Positions 1 to 7,183 are shown, counted from the stretch's first letter. The stretch: DNA of 16,734 nt from an uncultured Eubacteriales bacterium (GCA_900545815.1 URAM01000037.1:1-16734); one strand, 5' to 3'. Numbers and translations: made by a program. The notes: generated from the sequence alone by a model not told the origin.

Positions 1-356
1 CCATGAGCGGCGCAGCGTTCCTGTGCTATGTGACGCCGGCAGAGCATCTGGCACTGCCCAATGTGGAGGACGTGAAGCAGGGCATCATCGCCTCGAAGAT
101 CGCTGCCCACGCAGCGGACATCGCCAAGGGCATCCCCTACGCCCGGGACATGGACGACAAGATGGCAGACGCCCGCCGGGTGCTGGACTGGGACGCACAA
201 TTCGCCTGCGCCCTGGATCCGGAGACTGCCAAGGCCATCCGTAATGACCGTCTGCCCGAGGACGACCACAGCGATACATGCAGTATGTGCGGAAAATTCT
301 GCGCCGTGCGCAGCATGAACAAGGCGCTGGCTGGGGAGTATATCGACATTCTGTAA
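1..356 (+). CDS. thiC: Phosphomethylpyrimidine synthase ThiC, C-terminal part (5' end outside window)
   Basis: This is the last ~117 codons of ThiC, the radical-SAM enzyme that rearranges aminoimidazole ribotide into hydroxymethylpyrimidine phosphate for thiamine synthesis in the cytosol. The reading frame is open to the left edge (codons start at base 3), so the gene begins before the window. The signature is the C-terminal cysteine cluster CSMCGKFC, with Cys codons at 279, 288 and 300, which holds the 4Fe-4S cluster. The spacing is CX2CX3C; the E. coli type is CX2CX4C, so this is the shorter-spaced form. The segment before it (VTPAEHLALPNVEDVKQG, then KIAAHAADIAKG) is typical ThiC sequence. 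The gene ends in TAA at 354-356 and a terminator follows at 397. It faces a PucR-type regulator gene convergently. Identification is secure; the upstream riboswitch expected for thiC would be outside the window. Confidence 0.95.
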   Translation, partial: MSGAAFLCYVTPAEHLALPNVEDVKQGIIASKIAAHAADIAKGIPYARDMDDKMADARRVLDWDAQFACALDPETAKAIRNDRLPEDDHSDTCSMCGKFCAVRSMNKALAGEYIDIL

Positions 357-396
357 GGATAGCCGACCTTTTAGCCAACACAAAAAACGATCCCCC

Positions 397-428
397 AAAT
401 CCCCTGAGCTTTGCTCGGGGGATTTTTT
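397..428 (+). terminator. Intrinsic terminator after thiC
   Basis: A 13-bp stem (397-409 with 413-425, one G-U pair) has a TTT loop and runs into a T tract at 423-428. The stop codon of the convergent PucR gene (427-429) overlaps the T tract. On the minus strand the same hairpin is followed, 8 bases later, by a T6 run (387-382), so it may also help to end the regulator transcript. Confidence 0.85.
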
Positions 429-1980
429 ACCCTTCCATTATGTGATTGGTATGGTAGCCCATGGCGTGCATGGAGAGGTAGAGGGCGGAGAAAACATTGG
501 GGGCGCTCACATCGGAGTGAGTAATTTGCTTAATGTTCTTCAAGCGGTATTTCATAGTGTTGTAGTGGATATCCAGTTCCTTGGCGCAGATAGACATATT
601 GCCGCCGCTTTTCAGATAATGGAGCAGGGTGGGGAAATACTCGGTGTTGTAAGTGCCGTCATATTTTCTCAGGGTGCGGAAGATCGGGTGCTGGAAGGCT
701 TTCATACTGACGACCTGATGGGCCAAGTTCACCAGATGATCGATCATGTGGTCAGTGAAGGGGAACAGATGGTTGCCTGTCTGCTCCCGCTCGCCAATTT
801 CCAGGGTTTGCTTGGTCAGGTCGTAATGGAGTTTCAGGTCGGACAGATCAGTGAACACGTTGCTGACGGCGGCGTATAGGTTGTTCCGTTCCAATACACC
901 GGTGAGCTTTTCCATGGCACTGCTGCGCTCCAGTGGGAACTGTTGGGCATCCAACAGGAAGACCACATTCAGCTCGTGGATCATAGACAGCTGACTGGGA
1001 AAGAGTGGGGTCAGATAGCGACGAATGAGGCCGCAGGCTACATTTTTGCTCTGCCGCTCCAGCAGAGGTTCAGTGATGACCAACAGCTGCATCTCCTCTG
1101 GGAGCGCAACACCCAGGCGAGTTAGCTGGTTGTCAAGCTCATCCTGAGCCAGCGGTTGGCAAAGAAGAGTGTGGATTAGGGCGGACTCGTCGGAGTCCAG
1201 ATAATTGTAGTCCTCGTACTTGCTGCGCAGGAACAGAGAGATGATGTCCCGGAGGTTACGAACCATATCTAAGTCAGAGGCTATAAAAGGACGGAGGAAA
1301 TCATAGGCGCAGAGCATACCGAAGTAGGTGTCATCAATGTAGATGGAGGCAGCAATCTTCCGGATGCCGCTGGGGAGGGTGTACTGGACGATGCCGTCCT
1401 TTTCTCTCATAAGACCATAGACCCCCAGCTGGTGGGAGGAGTCCAGGTGTTCGGTGGTGGCGAAGCTGGAGGACAGCTCGGCCAACAGCATATTGTCATC
1501 CGTCATGGTCTGGTTGTAAGAATAGGCCAGTAGCCGTGCCGTTCGGTCATAGACGGAGAAGGGCATATTGATGAACTGAGTGGCCGCCTGGAGCATGGCG
1601 GTTAGATCTTTGCTGGACAGGGCAATGGAGTACATCTTGTTCTGGAAGTCCAGATATTCGTAGGGGCGGAATAAGACGGTTTGGATGGTTTCCCAGAGGG
1701 TGAGGAATTGGGCTGGCTGCTGGAGGAGAATAACAGGGATGGTCTTGGGGGCCAGCTCTGGCCGGAACACGCTGCTGTCACCGTAACAGATGAAGGCGGC
1801 GGCGCGGCTTTTTTCTGGGAAGGTCAGGAATTGGTCGCAGGGGATGATATACATCCGCCCAGGCTCCAGAAAGGACGTGTTGTTGCCCACAGAGCTGTAG
1901 TGGATGGTGCCGGGTTTCCCGAACAATGCGGGCTGGAAGGGGGACAGAACGTCCAATAATACTTGAGTATTTGTGATCAT
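427..1980 (-). CDS. PucR/CdaR-family transcriptional regulator
   Basis: The product is a 517-residue cytoplasmic DNA-binding regulator of the PucR/CdaR type, a family that usually senses the substrate of a neighbouring catabolic operon. The last ~65 residues carry the family's C-terminal helix-turn-helix (MSICAKELDIHYNTMKYRLK), preceded by a GGDEF-like middle region. The N-terminal ~130 residues resemble the PucR sensory domain, and the stretch around PFSVYDRTARLLAYSYN looks GAF-like. I start it at 1980, because AAAGGAG lies 6 bases before that ATG; the in-frame ATG at 2007 would add 9 residues and has no such site. It diverges from the MFS carrier at 2426, across a 445-bp region. This arrangement suggests that it controls that carrier and perhaps the acylating aldehyde dehydrogenase after it. 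The effector is unknown. Its AT content is a little higher than that of the catabolic genes. Confidence 0.85.
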   Translation of the reverse strand: MITNTQVLLDVLSPFQPALFGKPGTIHYSSVGNNTSFLEPGRMYIIPCDQFLTFPEKSRAAAFICYGDSSVFRPELAPKTIPVILLQQPAQFLTLWETIQTVLFRPYEYLDFQNKMYSIALSSKDLTAMLQAATQFINMPFSVYDRTARLLAYSYNQTMTDDNMLLAELSSSFATTEHLDSSHQLGVYGLMREKDGIVQYTLPSGIRKIAASIYIDDTYFGMLCAYDFLRPFIASDLDMVRNLRDIISLFLRSKYEDYNYLDSDESALIHTLLCQPLAQDELDNQLTRLGVALPEEMQLLVITEPLLERQSKNVACGLIRRYLTPLFPSQLSMIHELNVVFLLDAQQFPLERSSAMEKLTGVLERNNLYAAVSNVFTDLSDLKLHYDLTKQTLEIGEREQTGNHLFPFTDHMIDHLVNLAHQVVSMKAFQHPIFRTLRKYDGTYNTEYFPTLLHYLKSGGNMSICAKELDIHYNTMKYRLKNIKQITHSDVSAPNVFSALYLSMHAMGYHTNHIMEG

Positions 1981-2039
1981 GAGAATCTCCTTTGGCTTTA
2001 TAGGCAAAGCAAACGAGCTGAACTTGTACGAAGGGTATA

Positions 2040-2068
2040 AAGACAGAAAAAGTGCTTTTTGCTATGAT
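2040..2068 (+). promoter_or_regulatory. Candidate sigma-A promoter for the MFS carrier
   Basis: A -35-like AAGACA (2040-2045) is followed after 17 bases by TATGAT (2063-2068). The same arrangement, ATAAAGAC-N18-TATAAT, occurs upstream of the acylating aldehyde dehydrogenase at 3886-3917. Transcription from here would begin near 2075 and give a ~350-base leader. The weak -35 suggests that an activator is needed. Confidence 0.4.
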
Positions 2069-2198
2069 AAAGACACCCCAAAGAGAACGCGGCGATAGCA
2101 GTCGCGTGTGGGGAGACGTACAAGATCGTTGGCCTGTGTGCTGCCTGTGACGATGATAGGGAACGGGTGGATGCGCACAGCGCGTGTCTTTGCGTGAT

Positions 2199-2222
2199 GA
2201 AACAAACCGGCCGGTTTTTTTC
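2199..2222. repeat. Inverted repeat / palindrome AAACCGGCCGGTTT
   Basis: A perfect 14-bp palindrome (2204-2217) extends to 10-bp arms with one mismatch (2199-2208 and 2213-2222), with GGCC at the centre. It could be a protein operator, or a small hairpin followed by T's in the leader of the MFS carrier. Confidence 0.45.
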
Positions 2223-2319
2223 AAGAACTAGTTGCAATATGCGCTTTGCACGGCGGAATTTCGATCCAGAAACCAGTAGCTCATTGGAACACTTCCTACT
2301 TTCTGAATTCCCTCTCACA

Positions 2320-2364
2320 GTGCGGGGGATGGGTGGATCGCGGTCCTGACGGCATCCCCCGCAC
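2320..2364 (+). repeat. 12-bp inverted repeat in the leader of the MFS carrier
   Basis: GTGCGGGGGATG (2320-2331) and CATCCCCCGCAC (2353-2364) are perfect complements around a 21-base loop. The stem lies 61 bases before the start codon. No T run follows directly (a T-rich stretch starts near 2383), so it is not a standard terminator. A leader switch or an operator is possible. Confidence 0.6.
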
Positions 2365-2425
2365 GGCGGCGCGCGCAATGGGTTTTGTTGTTTGGTAGAT
2401 GTCTGTGAAGAAGGAGGATTAAAGT

Positions 2426-3724
2426 ATGAGAACAGATGAAAGGTTTTCTGGTTACCGTGTTCTGATCGGTTGTTTCCTGGTTATGTTTGTTCATCTTGGT
2501 ATGCTTTCTTCCCTGGGTATCTTCATCCCCCGGATGGTTCCGGATTTGAATGAGACGCTAGGGAGGGTTTCCCTGATGACATCCTTTGCGACTATCGTTG
2601 CATTTGTCATGAGTTTTATCACCCCTAAATTGCTACACAAATTCTCAGCACGTGTTTTGCTGGGTGTGGCTTCTGTGCTGTGCGGCATCCACTTTATCAT
2701 GTACGGGATGGCACAGAATGTGTACGTGCTGTGGGCAGGCGCCTCCTTGGGCGGCGTCGTCCTGGGCTGTGGCACCAACGCTGTCATCGGCACCATCATA
2801 TCTTCCTGGTTCATCCGGAAGCGTTCCGCCATCATCGGCTACGTCTTCGGCGGCGCCGCTCTGGGCGGTGCTGCGGTGCAATTCCTGGGCGGACGGATGA
2901 TCCACGCAGTGGGCTGGCGGGAGACCTACATCCTGCTGGGGGTCATTGGCTTTGCCATCGCCCTGATCGCCAACCTGCTCTTTATCCGAGACCCGCAAAA
3001 GTTGGGGCAGAAGCCCTTGGGCTGGGAAGATGCAGCGGTGGAGCATGAGAAGGCGGAGCATGTGACAGAGACGGGCGTGACCGCCAAGGCGGCCATGAAA
3101 ACACCGTCCTTCTGGCTGTTATTTGTTGGTATCATCCTGGCAGGCTTCCTGATCACCGGCTTCCAGAGCTTCGCTCCCGCCTTCTGGCAGGAGAACGGCA
3201 TGGATGTGGTCCAGTCCTCCTCCTACCTGAGCCTGTACTCTTTGATCGGATGTGTTGGCGTCATGATCGGCGGTGTGGTTGCGGACAAGATGGGCAACCG
3301 GGGCTTTATCGCCTACATTCTCCTGGCTTACATCATCGGTATGTTCTGCGCCACCCGCTATGGCGCCAACCAGTCCACTGTCCTGGTCATCCTCACTTGC
3401 CTGCTCATCGGTCTGTCCTATCCGGCCAGCACCTCTATCCCCGCTACGGTCACCACAGGTGCCTTCGGGGGACGGGAATATGCCAAGATCTGCTCCTATC
3501 TGATGGCGGCGCTGTATTTCGGCAAGGCCATCGTCTCCCCGGTGCTCAGCGGCATCAAAGCGGCCAGCGGCGGCCTCATGGGTGGCTTCATCGCCCTGTT
3601 CGCCATCGCGATCGCAGTGTTGGGCCTGGTGGAGCTGGGACTTATGTGCGCTCCCATGCACAAGCTGACTCACGCGCAGCGGCTGGAGCTGGAGCGTTTG
3701 GAACGGGAGGTCTCTCCGGACTGA
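2426..3724 (+). CDS. MFS transporter, oxalate/formate-antiporter (OFA)-like
   Basis: The product is a 432-residue inner-membrane carrier of the major facilitator superfamily with about 12 hydrophobic segments in two halves, split by a hydrophilic loop near residues 190-220 (RDPQKLGQKPLGWED to the KAAMKTPSFW region). The layout, including the K-T-PSFW segment that opens the second half and a GGVVADKMGNRGF loop, fits the OFA/monocarboxylate group that moves small carboxylates, often in exchange for another acid. The start is fixed by AAGGAGG 9 bases before the ATG at 2426. It has its own terminator (3760-3798), so it is probably transcribed alone. In context it most likely imports the acid that the pathway degrades, or exchanges it for formate. 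Substrate is not decidable from sequence. The first ~75 codons are visibly richer in A/T than the rest. Confidence 0.85.
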   Translation: MRTDERFSGYRVLIGCFLVMFVHLGMLSSLGIFIPRMVPDLNETLGRVSLMTSFATIVAFVMSFITPKLLHKFSARVLLGVASVLCGIHFIMYGMAQNVYVLWAGASLGGVVLGCGTNAVIGTIISSWFIRKRSAIIGYVFGGAALGGAAVQFLGGRMIHAVGWRETYILLGVIGFAIALIANLLFIRDPQKLGQKPLGWEDAAVEHEKAEHVTETGVTAKAAMKTPSFWLLFVGIILAGFLITGFQSFAPAFWQENGMDVVQSSSYLSLYSLIGCVGVMIGGVVADKMGNRGFIAYILLAYIIGMFCATRYGANQSTVLVILTCLLIGLSYPASTSIPATVTTGAFGGREYAKICSYLMAALYFGKAIVSPVLSGIKAASGGLMGGFIALFAIAIAVLGLVELGLMCAPMHKLTHAQRLELERLEREVSPD

Positions 3725-3759
3725 CCCATGCAGATTCAACTCATTTTGTGTAACCTCTG

Positions 3760-3798
3760 CTCCTGCAAGGCTTCGGCCTTGTGGGAGTGCTTTTTTTT
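3760..3798 (+). terminator. Intrinsic terminator after MFS carrier
   Basis: A 12-bp stem (3760-3771 with 3776-3787, two G-U pairs) is closed by a UUCG tetraloop on a C-G pair and followed by T8 at 3791-3798. This is a classic strong terminator 36 bases after the stop codon. Confidence 0.92.
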
Positions 3799-3888
3799 GC
3801 GGCCTATTCGATAAAAAATATCGGCTTTTTCAAACGGGGCTTATCCATAGTAGGGAAAATAGAGGGGGGAATTTGTCTCTCGGGGATA

Positions 3889-3917
3889 AAGACCTTTTGT
3901 GGGGTAGATCTTATAAT
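3889..3917 (+). promoter_or_regulatory. Candidate promoter for ALDH-A
   Basis: A perfect -10 box TATAAT (3912-3917) lies 17 bases after a poor -35 (AAGACC, 3889-3894). The -35 is part of an ATAAAGAC motif shared with the MFS promoter candidate. The expected start is near 3924, giving a ~110-base leader. Confidence 0.5.
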
Positions 3918-4035
3918 ATAAGTACAATCAATCAAGGATTTCGGAACAAGATCGCACATTTCCCCGTTTTACACACAGGTGTGTCTCATCTGGGATCCCT
4001 GATGCCCTTGACTTTGGATAAGGAGGAAATTTAAG

Positions 4036-5436
4036 ATGTCTGAAGCAAAAACCTATATCGCTGGGTTGATCCAGAACGCCAGAGCGGCGCAGAAGGAATT
4101 TGAAGAAAGGTTCACCACTCAGAGAGCGGTTGATGAGGTTGTACGAGCTATCGCTCTGACCATCTACAACGCCAAGGAAGAACTGGCACCCGAAGTGGTG
4201 GAAGAAACGGGCATGGGCACTGTGGCTTATAAGATCACCAAGATGATCGCTACCACCACCGGTCAGTGGAACACCATGCGTGGCAAGGCTTCCATGGGCT
4301 TCATCGAAAACCCCTATGACGAACCCGGTGTCCGTGTCATCGCGAAGCCCATCGGCGTCGTCGGCAGCATCTGCCCCACCACCAACCCCATCATCACGGT
4401 CGTCATGAACAGCATGGCTGCCATCAAGTGCAGAAATGCCATCATCGTAGCTCCCCATCCCAAGGCAAAGTTCGTCTCTCAGAAGGCAGTCAACATGATC
4501 CGTGCCGCGTTCGCAAAGCTGGGCGCACCGGAAGACCTGATTCAGATCGTTGCTCCCGACCACTGCACCATCGAGACCACCGACGAGCTGCTGGCAGCCT
4601 GCGACGTCAACGTAGCCACTGGCGGCCCCGGCATGGTCAAGTCCGTCTATTCCTGCGGTAAGCCCGGTTTCGGCGTAGGCCAGGGCAACACCCAGGAGAT
4701 CATCTGCGATGACTGGACCGACTTGGAGACCACCTGTGCAGCCGCTGTGGCCAACCGCGCTTGGGACCTGGGCGTGCCCTGTACCGGCGACCAGATGATC
4801 CACATCTCCGCAAAGCGGGAAGCAGACTTCCTGGCAGCAGTGGAAAAGGGTGGCGCTTACATCATCGACGATCCCGAAGTCCGTGCCAAGCTCAGTGCCT
4901 ATGTCTTCCCCGATGGCAAGAACATCAACCGTGATGTGGTCGGCAAGACCCCGCAGGTCGTCGGCAAGGCCATCGGCATCGAGGTGCCCGAAGACCGTCA
5001 GGTCCTGCTGACCAAGGTGGTCGGCCAGGCACAGGACGATGTGCTGTGCAAGGAATGCCTGTTCCCCCTGATGCGCTACAGAACCTATGAGACCTTCGAA
5101 GAAGCCGTTGACGCTGCTTGCGCGAACCTGTATATGGAAGGCGCTGGCCACAACAGCTCCATCTGGACCAACGACGAGGCCAACATCGAATACGCTTCCA
5201 TGCGCATGCCCGTCTCCCGTCTCCAGGTCAACCAGGTGCCTCTGGGCAAGAACAATGGTATGCCCCCCACCACCACGCTGGGCTGCGGCTACTGGAGCGG
5301 CAACAGCATTTCCGAGAACTTCGAGTGGTATCACCTGTATCAGACCACCCGCGTCTCCACCGAACTGCCCAACAAGCGTCTGTTCAAGCCGGAAGACTGG
5401 GACGATTTCGGCATCTGCCCGGTGGTAGAAGACTGA
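4036..5436 (+). CDS. CoA-acylating aldehyde dehydrogenase (ALDH-A)
   Basis: The product is a 466-residue cytoplasmic enzyme of the acylating aldehyde dehydrogenase group (EutE/PduP/SauS-like): aldehyde + CoA + NAD(P)+ to acyl-CoA. The cofactor-binding part has PIGVVGSICPTTNP (105-118) and APHPKAK (139-145); VATGGPGMVKS (193-203) and GVGQGN (213-218) follow. The catalytic cysteine is Cys249 in GVPCTGDQ, and the general-base Glu of hydrolytic aldehyde dehydrogenases is absent, as expected. The C-terminal part has GMPPTTTLGCGYWSGNS. It has no N-terminal shell-targeting extension, and no microcompartment genes are nearby. Compared with its paralogue ALDH-B it carries ~10 extra C-terminal residues. 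The ribosome site AAGGAGG sits 9 bases before the ATG. It has its own promoter candidate and a terminator at 5710, and lies opposite the six-gene minus operon. Sulfoacetaldehyde, acetaldehyde, glycolaldehyde or longer aldehydes are possible substrates. Confidence 0.88.
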   Translation: MSEAKTYIAGLIQNARAAQKEFEERFTTQRAVDEVVRAIALTIYNAKEELAPEVVEETGMGTVAYKITKMIATTTGQWNTMRGKASMGFIENPYDEPGVRVIAKPIGVVGSICPTTNPIITVVMNSMAAIKCRNAIIVAPHPKAKFVSQKAVNMIRAAFAKLGAPEDLIQIVAPDHCTIETTDELLAACDVNVATGGPGMVKSVYSCGKPGFGVGQGNTQEIICDDWTDLETTCAAAVANRAWDLGVPCTGDQMIHISAKREADFLAAVEKGGAYIIDDPEVRAKLSAYVFPDGKNINRDVVGKTPQVVGKAIGIEVPEDRQVLLTKVVGQAQDDVLCKECLFPLMRYRTYETFEEAVDAACANLYMEGAGHNSSIWTNDEANIEYASMRMPVSRLQVNQVPLGKNNGMPPTTTLGCGYWSGNSISENFEWYHLYQTTRVSTELPNKRLFKPEDWDDFGICPVVED

Positions 5437-5709
5437 TCTTCGATCATACAGTCATAAAGTGTCCCTCCTATTTGTGTGAAGTGAAGTAACCTTCACGATA
5501 TACTTTGACAGCGGCGACTCAGTACCCCGCCGTTGTCCCTCTCCGAAAGACCGGGTGCCACGGGGTTGTGTCCGTGGCACCACGGTCGAATCCAACCCTC
5601 TGCCTGACCCCTTTCCAAACCGGTATGCTCTCCCTTACTCCTCTTGCGTGCCGGTGCTCTGTGGCAGAGCATCCGATGGAGGGTCTCCTCCATCCGCCAT
5701 ATGAACGAC

Positions 5710-5752
5710 CTCCTGTATACCATGGTTTCTGTATACAGGGGGTTGTTTTTTT
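5710..5752 (+). terminator. Intrinsic terminator downstream of ALDH-A
   Basis: An 11-bp stem (5710-5720 with 5731-5741, nine perfect core pairs CCTGTATAC/GTATACAGG) is followed by GTTG and a T7 run ending at 5752. It lies ~275 bases after the ALDH-A stop, so the transcript would carry a long structured 3' UTR. Confidence 0.75.
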
Positions 5753-5777
5753 GTCCGAAGGGCAGGGTAGAAAGAAG

Positions 5778-5807
5778 GTCATGACCGCTGCCATCAGCGG
5801 TCATGAC
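5778..5807 (-). repeat. Perfect 13-bp hairpin after the minus operon
   Basis: GTCATGACCGCTG (5778-5790) pairs perfectly with 5795-5807 around the loop CCAT. On the minus strand it is followed by pyrimidine-rich sequence with only short T runs. It may act as a weak terminator or a 3'-end stabiliser for the CoA-transferase transcript. Confidence 0.5.
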
Positions 5808-5817
5808 GAGGAAAGGG

Positions 5818-5861
5818 GGGCACCGGGGACGGGAAGAGGGGGTGCTGCGTCTCCGGTGCCC
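5818..5861 (-). terminator. Hairpin directly after CoA-transferase gene, possible weak terminator
   Basis: 14-bp arms (5818-5831 with 5848-5861, one G-U pair) enclose a 16-base loop. The stem begins 15 bases after the stop codon of the CoA-transferase. On the minus strand it is followed by C's and a short TTT, so termination would be inefficient. Confidence 0.4.
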
Positions 5862-5875
5862 GGAAAGGAGAGGGA

Positions 5876-7084
5876 TTACTTCTGGAACTTCTTCGCCCAG
5901 CCGGCCTCCATGGAGTCTACTTCTTCCGGAGAGTAGCCCAGGTCTTCCAGGATCTCGTGGTTATCCTGGCCCAGGTTGGGCGCTTTCCGGTAGTTGGGCT
6001 TGAACTCGGAGAATTCAAAGGGGTTGGAGGGGAAGATGCGGCCGGTGACGGAGGCGATACCGTCGGGGGCAGGGATCTCGGTGATCCAGCCGCAGGCGTT
6101 GAAATGGGGGTCATGGTAGACGTCTTCGTGGGAGTAGATCTTTGCACAGGGAACGCCAGCGTCCATCAGGAGCTTCTCTGCGTCCGCCATATGGTCAAAG
6201 GTCTTGAGCCAGGATTCAATGTGTGCTACCACTTCCGGCAGGTTTTCGCAGCGCTTGTCATTGGTCACGAACTTGGGGTCGTCGGCCAGCTCCGGCTTGC
6301 CCATGACGTTGCACAGCTTGGTCCACAGGTTCTGGTTCAGGGCGCCGATGATGATGGATTCGCCGTTGTTGCCGTTGAAGATACCGTAGGGGGCCAGGGT
6401 GGTGTGATGGTTGCCGCTGCGGAAGTCCTGTTTGCCGGTGTAGGTGAAGTCAAAGCGAGCGGACATCCACATGAGCAGACGGGCCAGAGAGATGTCGATA
6501 TGCTGTCCCTTGCCGGTGATGCTGCGGTAGTACATAGCGGTGCCGATCATGCCAAAGGCGGTCAGGCCGCCCACCCAGTCGCCCAGGGCAGTGCCAATCT
6601 TAGTGGGAGAGCCGTCGGGGTCGCCGGTCATGTACATGATGCCGGAAACGGCCTGGGCGATGACGTCGTAGCCGGGGCGCTTAGCGTAGGGGCCGACCTG
6701 GCCGTAGGCGGAGATGGAGCAGTAGATGAGGCGGGGGTTGAGCTCCTTCAAGGTTTCATACCCCAGGCCCAGGCGATCCATGACGCCGGGGCGGTAGCTC
6801 TCCACCAGGATGTCCGCGTCCGCGACCATCTTCTTGAGGATCGCAATGGCTTCCGGATCCTTCAGGTCCAATACCAGGGACTTCTTGCCCCGGTTGCTGG
6901 ACATATGAGAGAAGCTGGTGCCGTCCACCATGGGCATGAAGAAACGGTTGTCGTCCCCGGTGATGGGCTTCTCGATATGGATGACTTCGGCGTCGTAATC
7001 GGCCAGCAGGGCGCTTGCCATGGGGCCGGCGAAGTTGTTGGTCATGTCGATGACTTTGATGCCAGAATAGAGATTTTTATGCAT
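5876..7084 (-). CDS. Family III CoA-transferase (CaiB/BaiF, formyl-CoA transferase-like)
   Basis: The product is a 402-residue cytoplasmic enzyme of the CaiB/BaiF (family III) CoA-transferases, which move CoA between carboxylic acids; formyl-CoA:oxalate CoA-transferase (Frc) is a member. Family marks are GIKVIDMTNNFAGPMASALL near the N-terminus, RGKKSLVLDLKDP (65-77), LVESYRPGVMDRLGLGYE (93-110) and GYDVIAQAVSGIMYMTG. The expected catalytic aspartate is Asp169 in TALGDWVGGLTA, the same residue number as in Frc. The start at 7084 is chosen because AAAGGAG precedes this ATG by 7-8 bases; the longer frame from 7183 adds 33 residues that overlap a terminator. It is the last gene of the minus operon, but a terminator in front of it (7148-7183) suggests at least partly separate expression. 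In context it would activate the pathway's acid, with formyl-CoA or acyl-CoA as donor. Confidence 0.88.
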   Translation of the reverse strand: MHKNLYSGIKVIDMTNNFAGPMASALLADYDAEVIHIEKPITGDDNRFFMPMVDGTSFSHMSSNRGKKSLVLDLKDPEAIAILKKMVADADILVESYRPGVMDRLGLGYETLKELNPRLIYCSISAYGQVGPYAKRPGYDVIAQAVSGIMYMTGDPDGSPTKIGTALGDWVGGLTAFGMIGTAMYYRSITGKGQHIDISLARLLMWMSARFDFTYTGKQDFRSGNHHTTLAPYGIFNGNNGESIIIGALNQNLWTKLCNVMGKPELADDPKFVTNDKRCENLPEVVAHIESWLKTFDHMADAEKLLMDAGVPCAKIYSHEDVYHDPHFNACGWITEIPAPDGIASVTGRIFPSNPFEFSEFKPNYRKAPNLGQDNHEILEDLGYSPEEVDSMEAGWAKKFQK

Positions 7085-7147
7085 AAATAGCTCCTTTTTC
7101 GTACATATGTTCGATATAAACGGGGGTGTTCCCCCAATTTTGGGTAG

Positions 7148-7183
7148 AAAAAGTGCGACAGCCTGTGTGACAGACTGCCGCAC
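7148..7183 (-). terminator. Intrinsic terminator between alcohol dehydrogenase and CoA-transferase
   Basis: A 13-position stem with two mismatches (7153-7165 with 7171-7183, 5-base loop) is followed on the minus strand by TTTTT (7152-7148). It lies 46 bases after the alcohol dehydrogenase stop. A second small G5/C5 hairpin (7122-7135) follows before the CoA-transferase ribosome site. Confidence 0.65.

Larger units (their letters stand above)
1981..2425. promoter_or_regulatory. Divergent control region between PucR regulator and MFS carrier
   Basis: This 445-bp stretch has no credible gene. It holds two copies of ATAAAGACA (2037-2045 and 2067-2075, 30 bp apart), a promoter candidate at 2040-2068, and an 8-bp direct repeat GGGTGGAT (2165-2172, 2331-2338). 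It also holds a 10-mer GTGTCTTTGC (2184-2193) that recurs at 13788, a palindrome AAACCGGCCGGTTT (2204-2217) extendable to 2199-2222, and a perfect 12-bp inverted repeat at 2320-2364. Short ORFs crossing it lack ribosome sites and family features. No clear promoter for the minus-strand regulator was found. Confidence 0.6.
3725..4035 (+). promoter_or_regulatory. Intergenic region upstream of ALDH-A
   Basis: The 311-bp gap starts with the MFS terminator and then holds the ALDH-A promoter candidate (3889-3917). Near the promoter is the 13-bp palindrome CTTATAATATAAG (3910-3922), which covers the -10 box. Further down, in the expected leader, are the inverted repeat ACACACAGGTGTGT (3971-3984) and an 18-bp near-palindrome centred on GGGATCCC (3987-4004). 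These could be binding sites for either regulator. AAGGAGG with 9-base spacing precedes the ALDH-A start. Confidence 0.55.
5437..5875. other. Hairpin-rich convergent intergenic region; possible structured RNA
   Basis: The gap holds no credible protein gene. It contains a run of inverted repeats: 5481-5496 (6 bp), 5507-5537 (10 bp, one G-U), 5549-5587 (15 bp with one bulged A), 5653-5673 (7-9 bp), 5675-5694 (8 bp), 5710-5741 (11 bp, a terminator), 5778-5807 (13 bp) and 5818-5861 (14 bp, one G-U). The plus-strand stretch 5588-5650 between stems is pyrimidine-rich. The first six could form one structured 3' UTR or a processed small RNA ending at the terminator near 5752. The last two lie just after the minus operon. 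I recognise no known RNA family. Confidence 0.5.

Noticed and set aside
5580..5600. tRNA-like T-arm (GGTCGAATCC) near 5584
   Set aside because: There is no matching acceptor stem, anticodon arm or correct spacing; the bases belong to the end of the 5549-5587 stem.
5505..5936. 143-aa ORF in the convergent gap
   Set aside because: It crosses hairpins and a terminator, runs into the antisense of the CoA-transferase, and has no ribosome site or family features.
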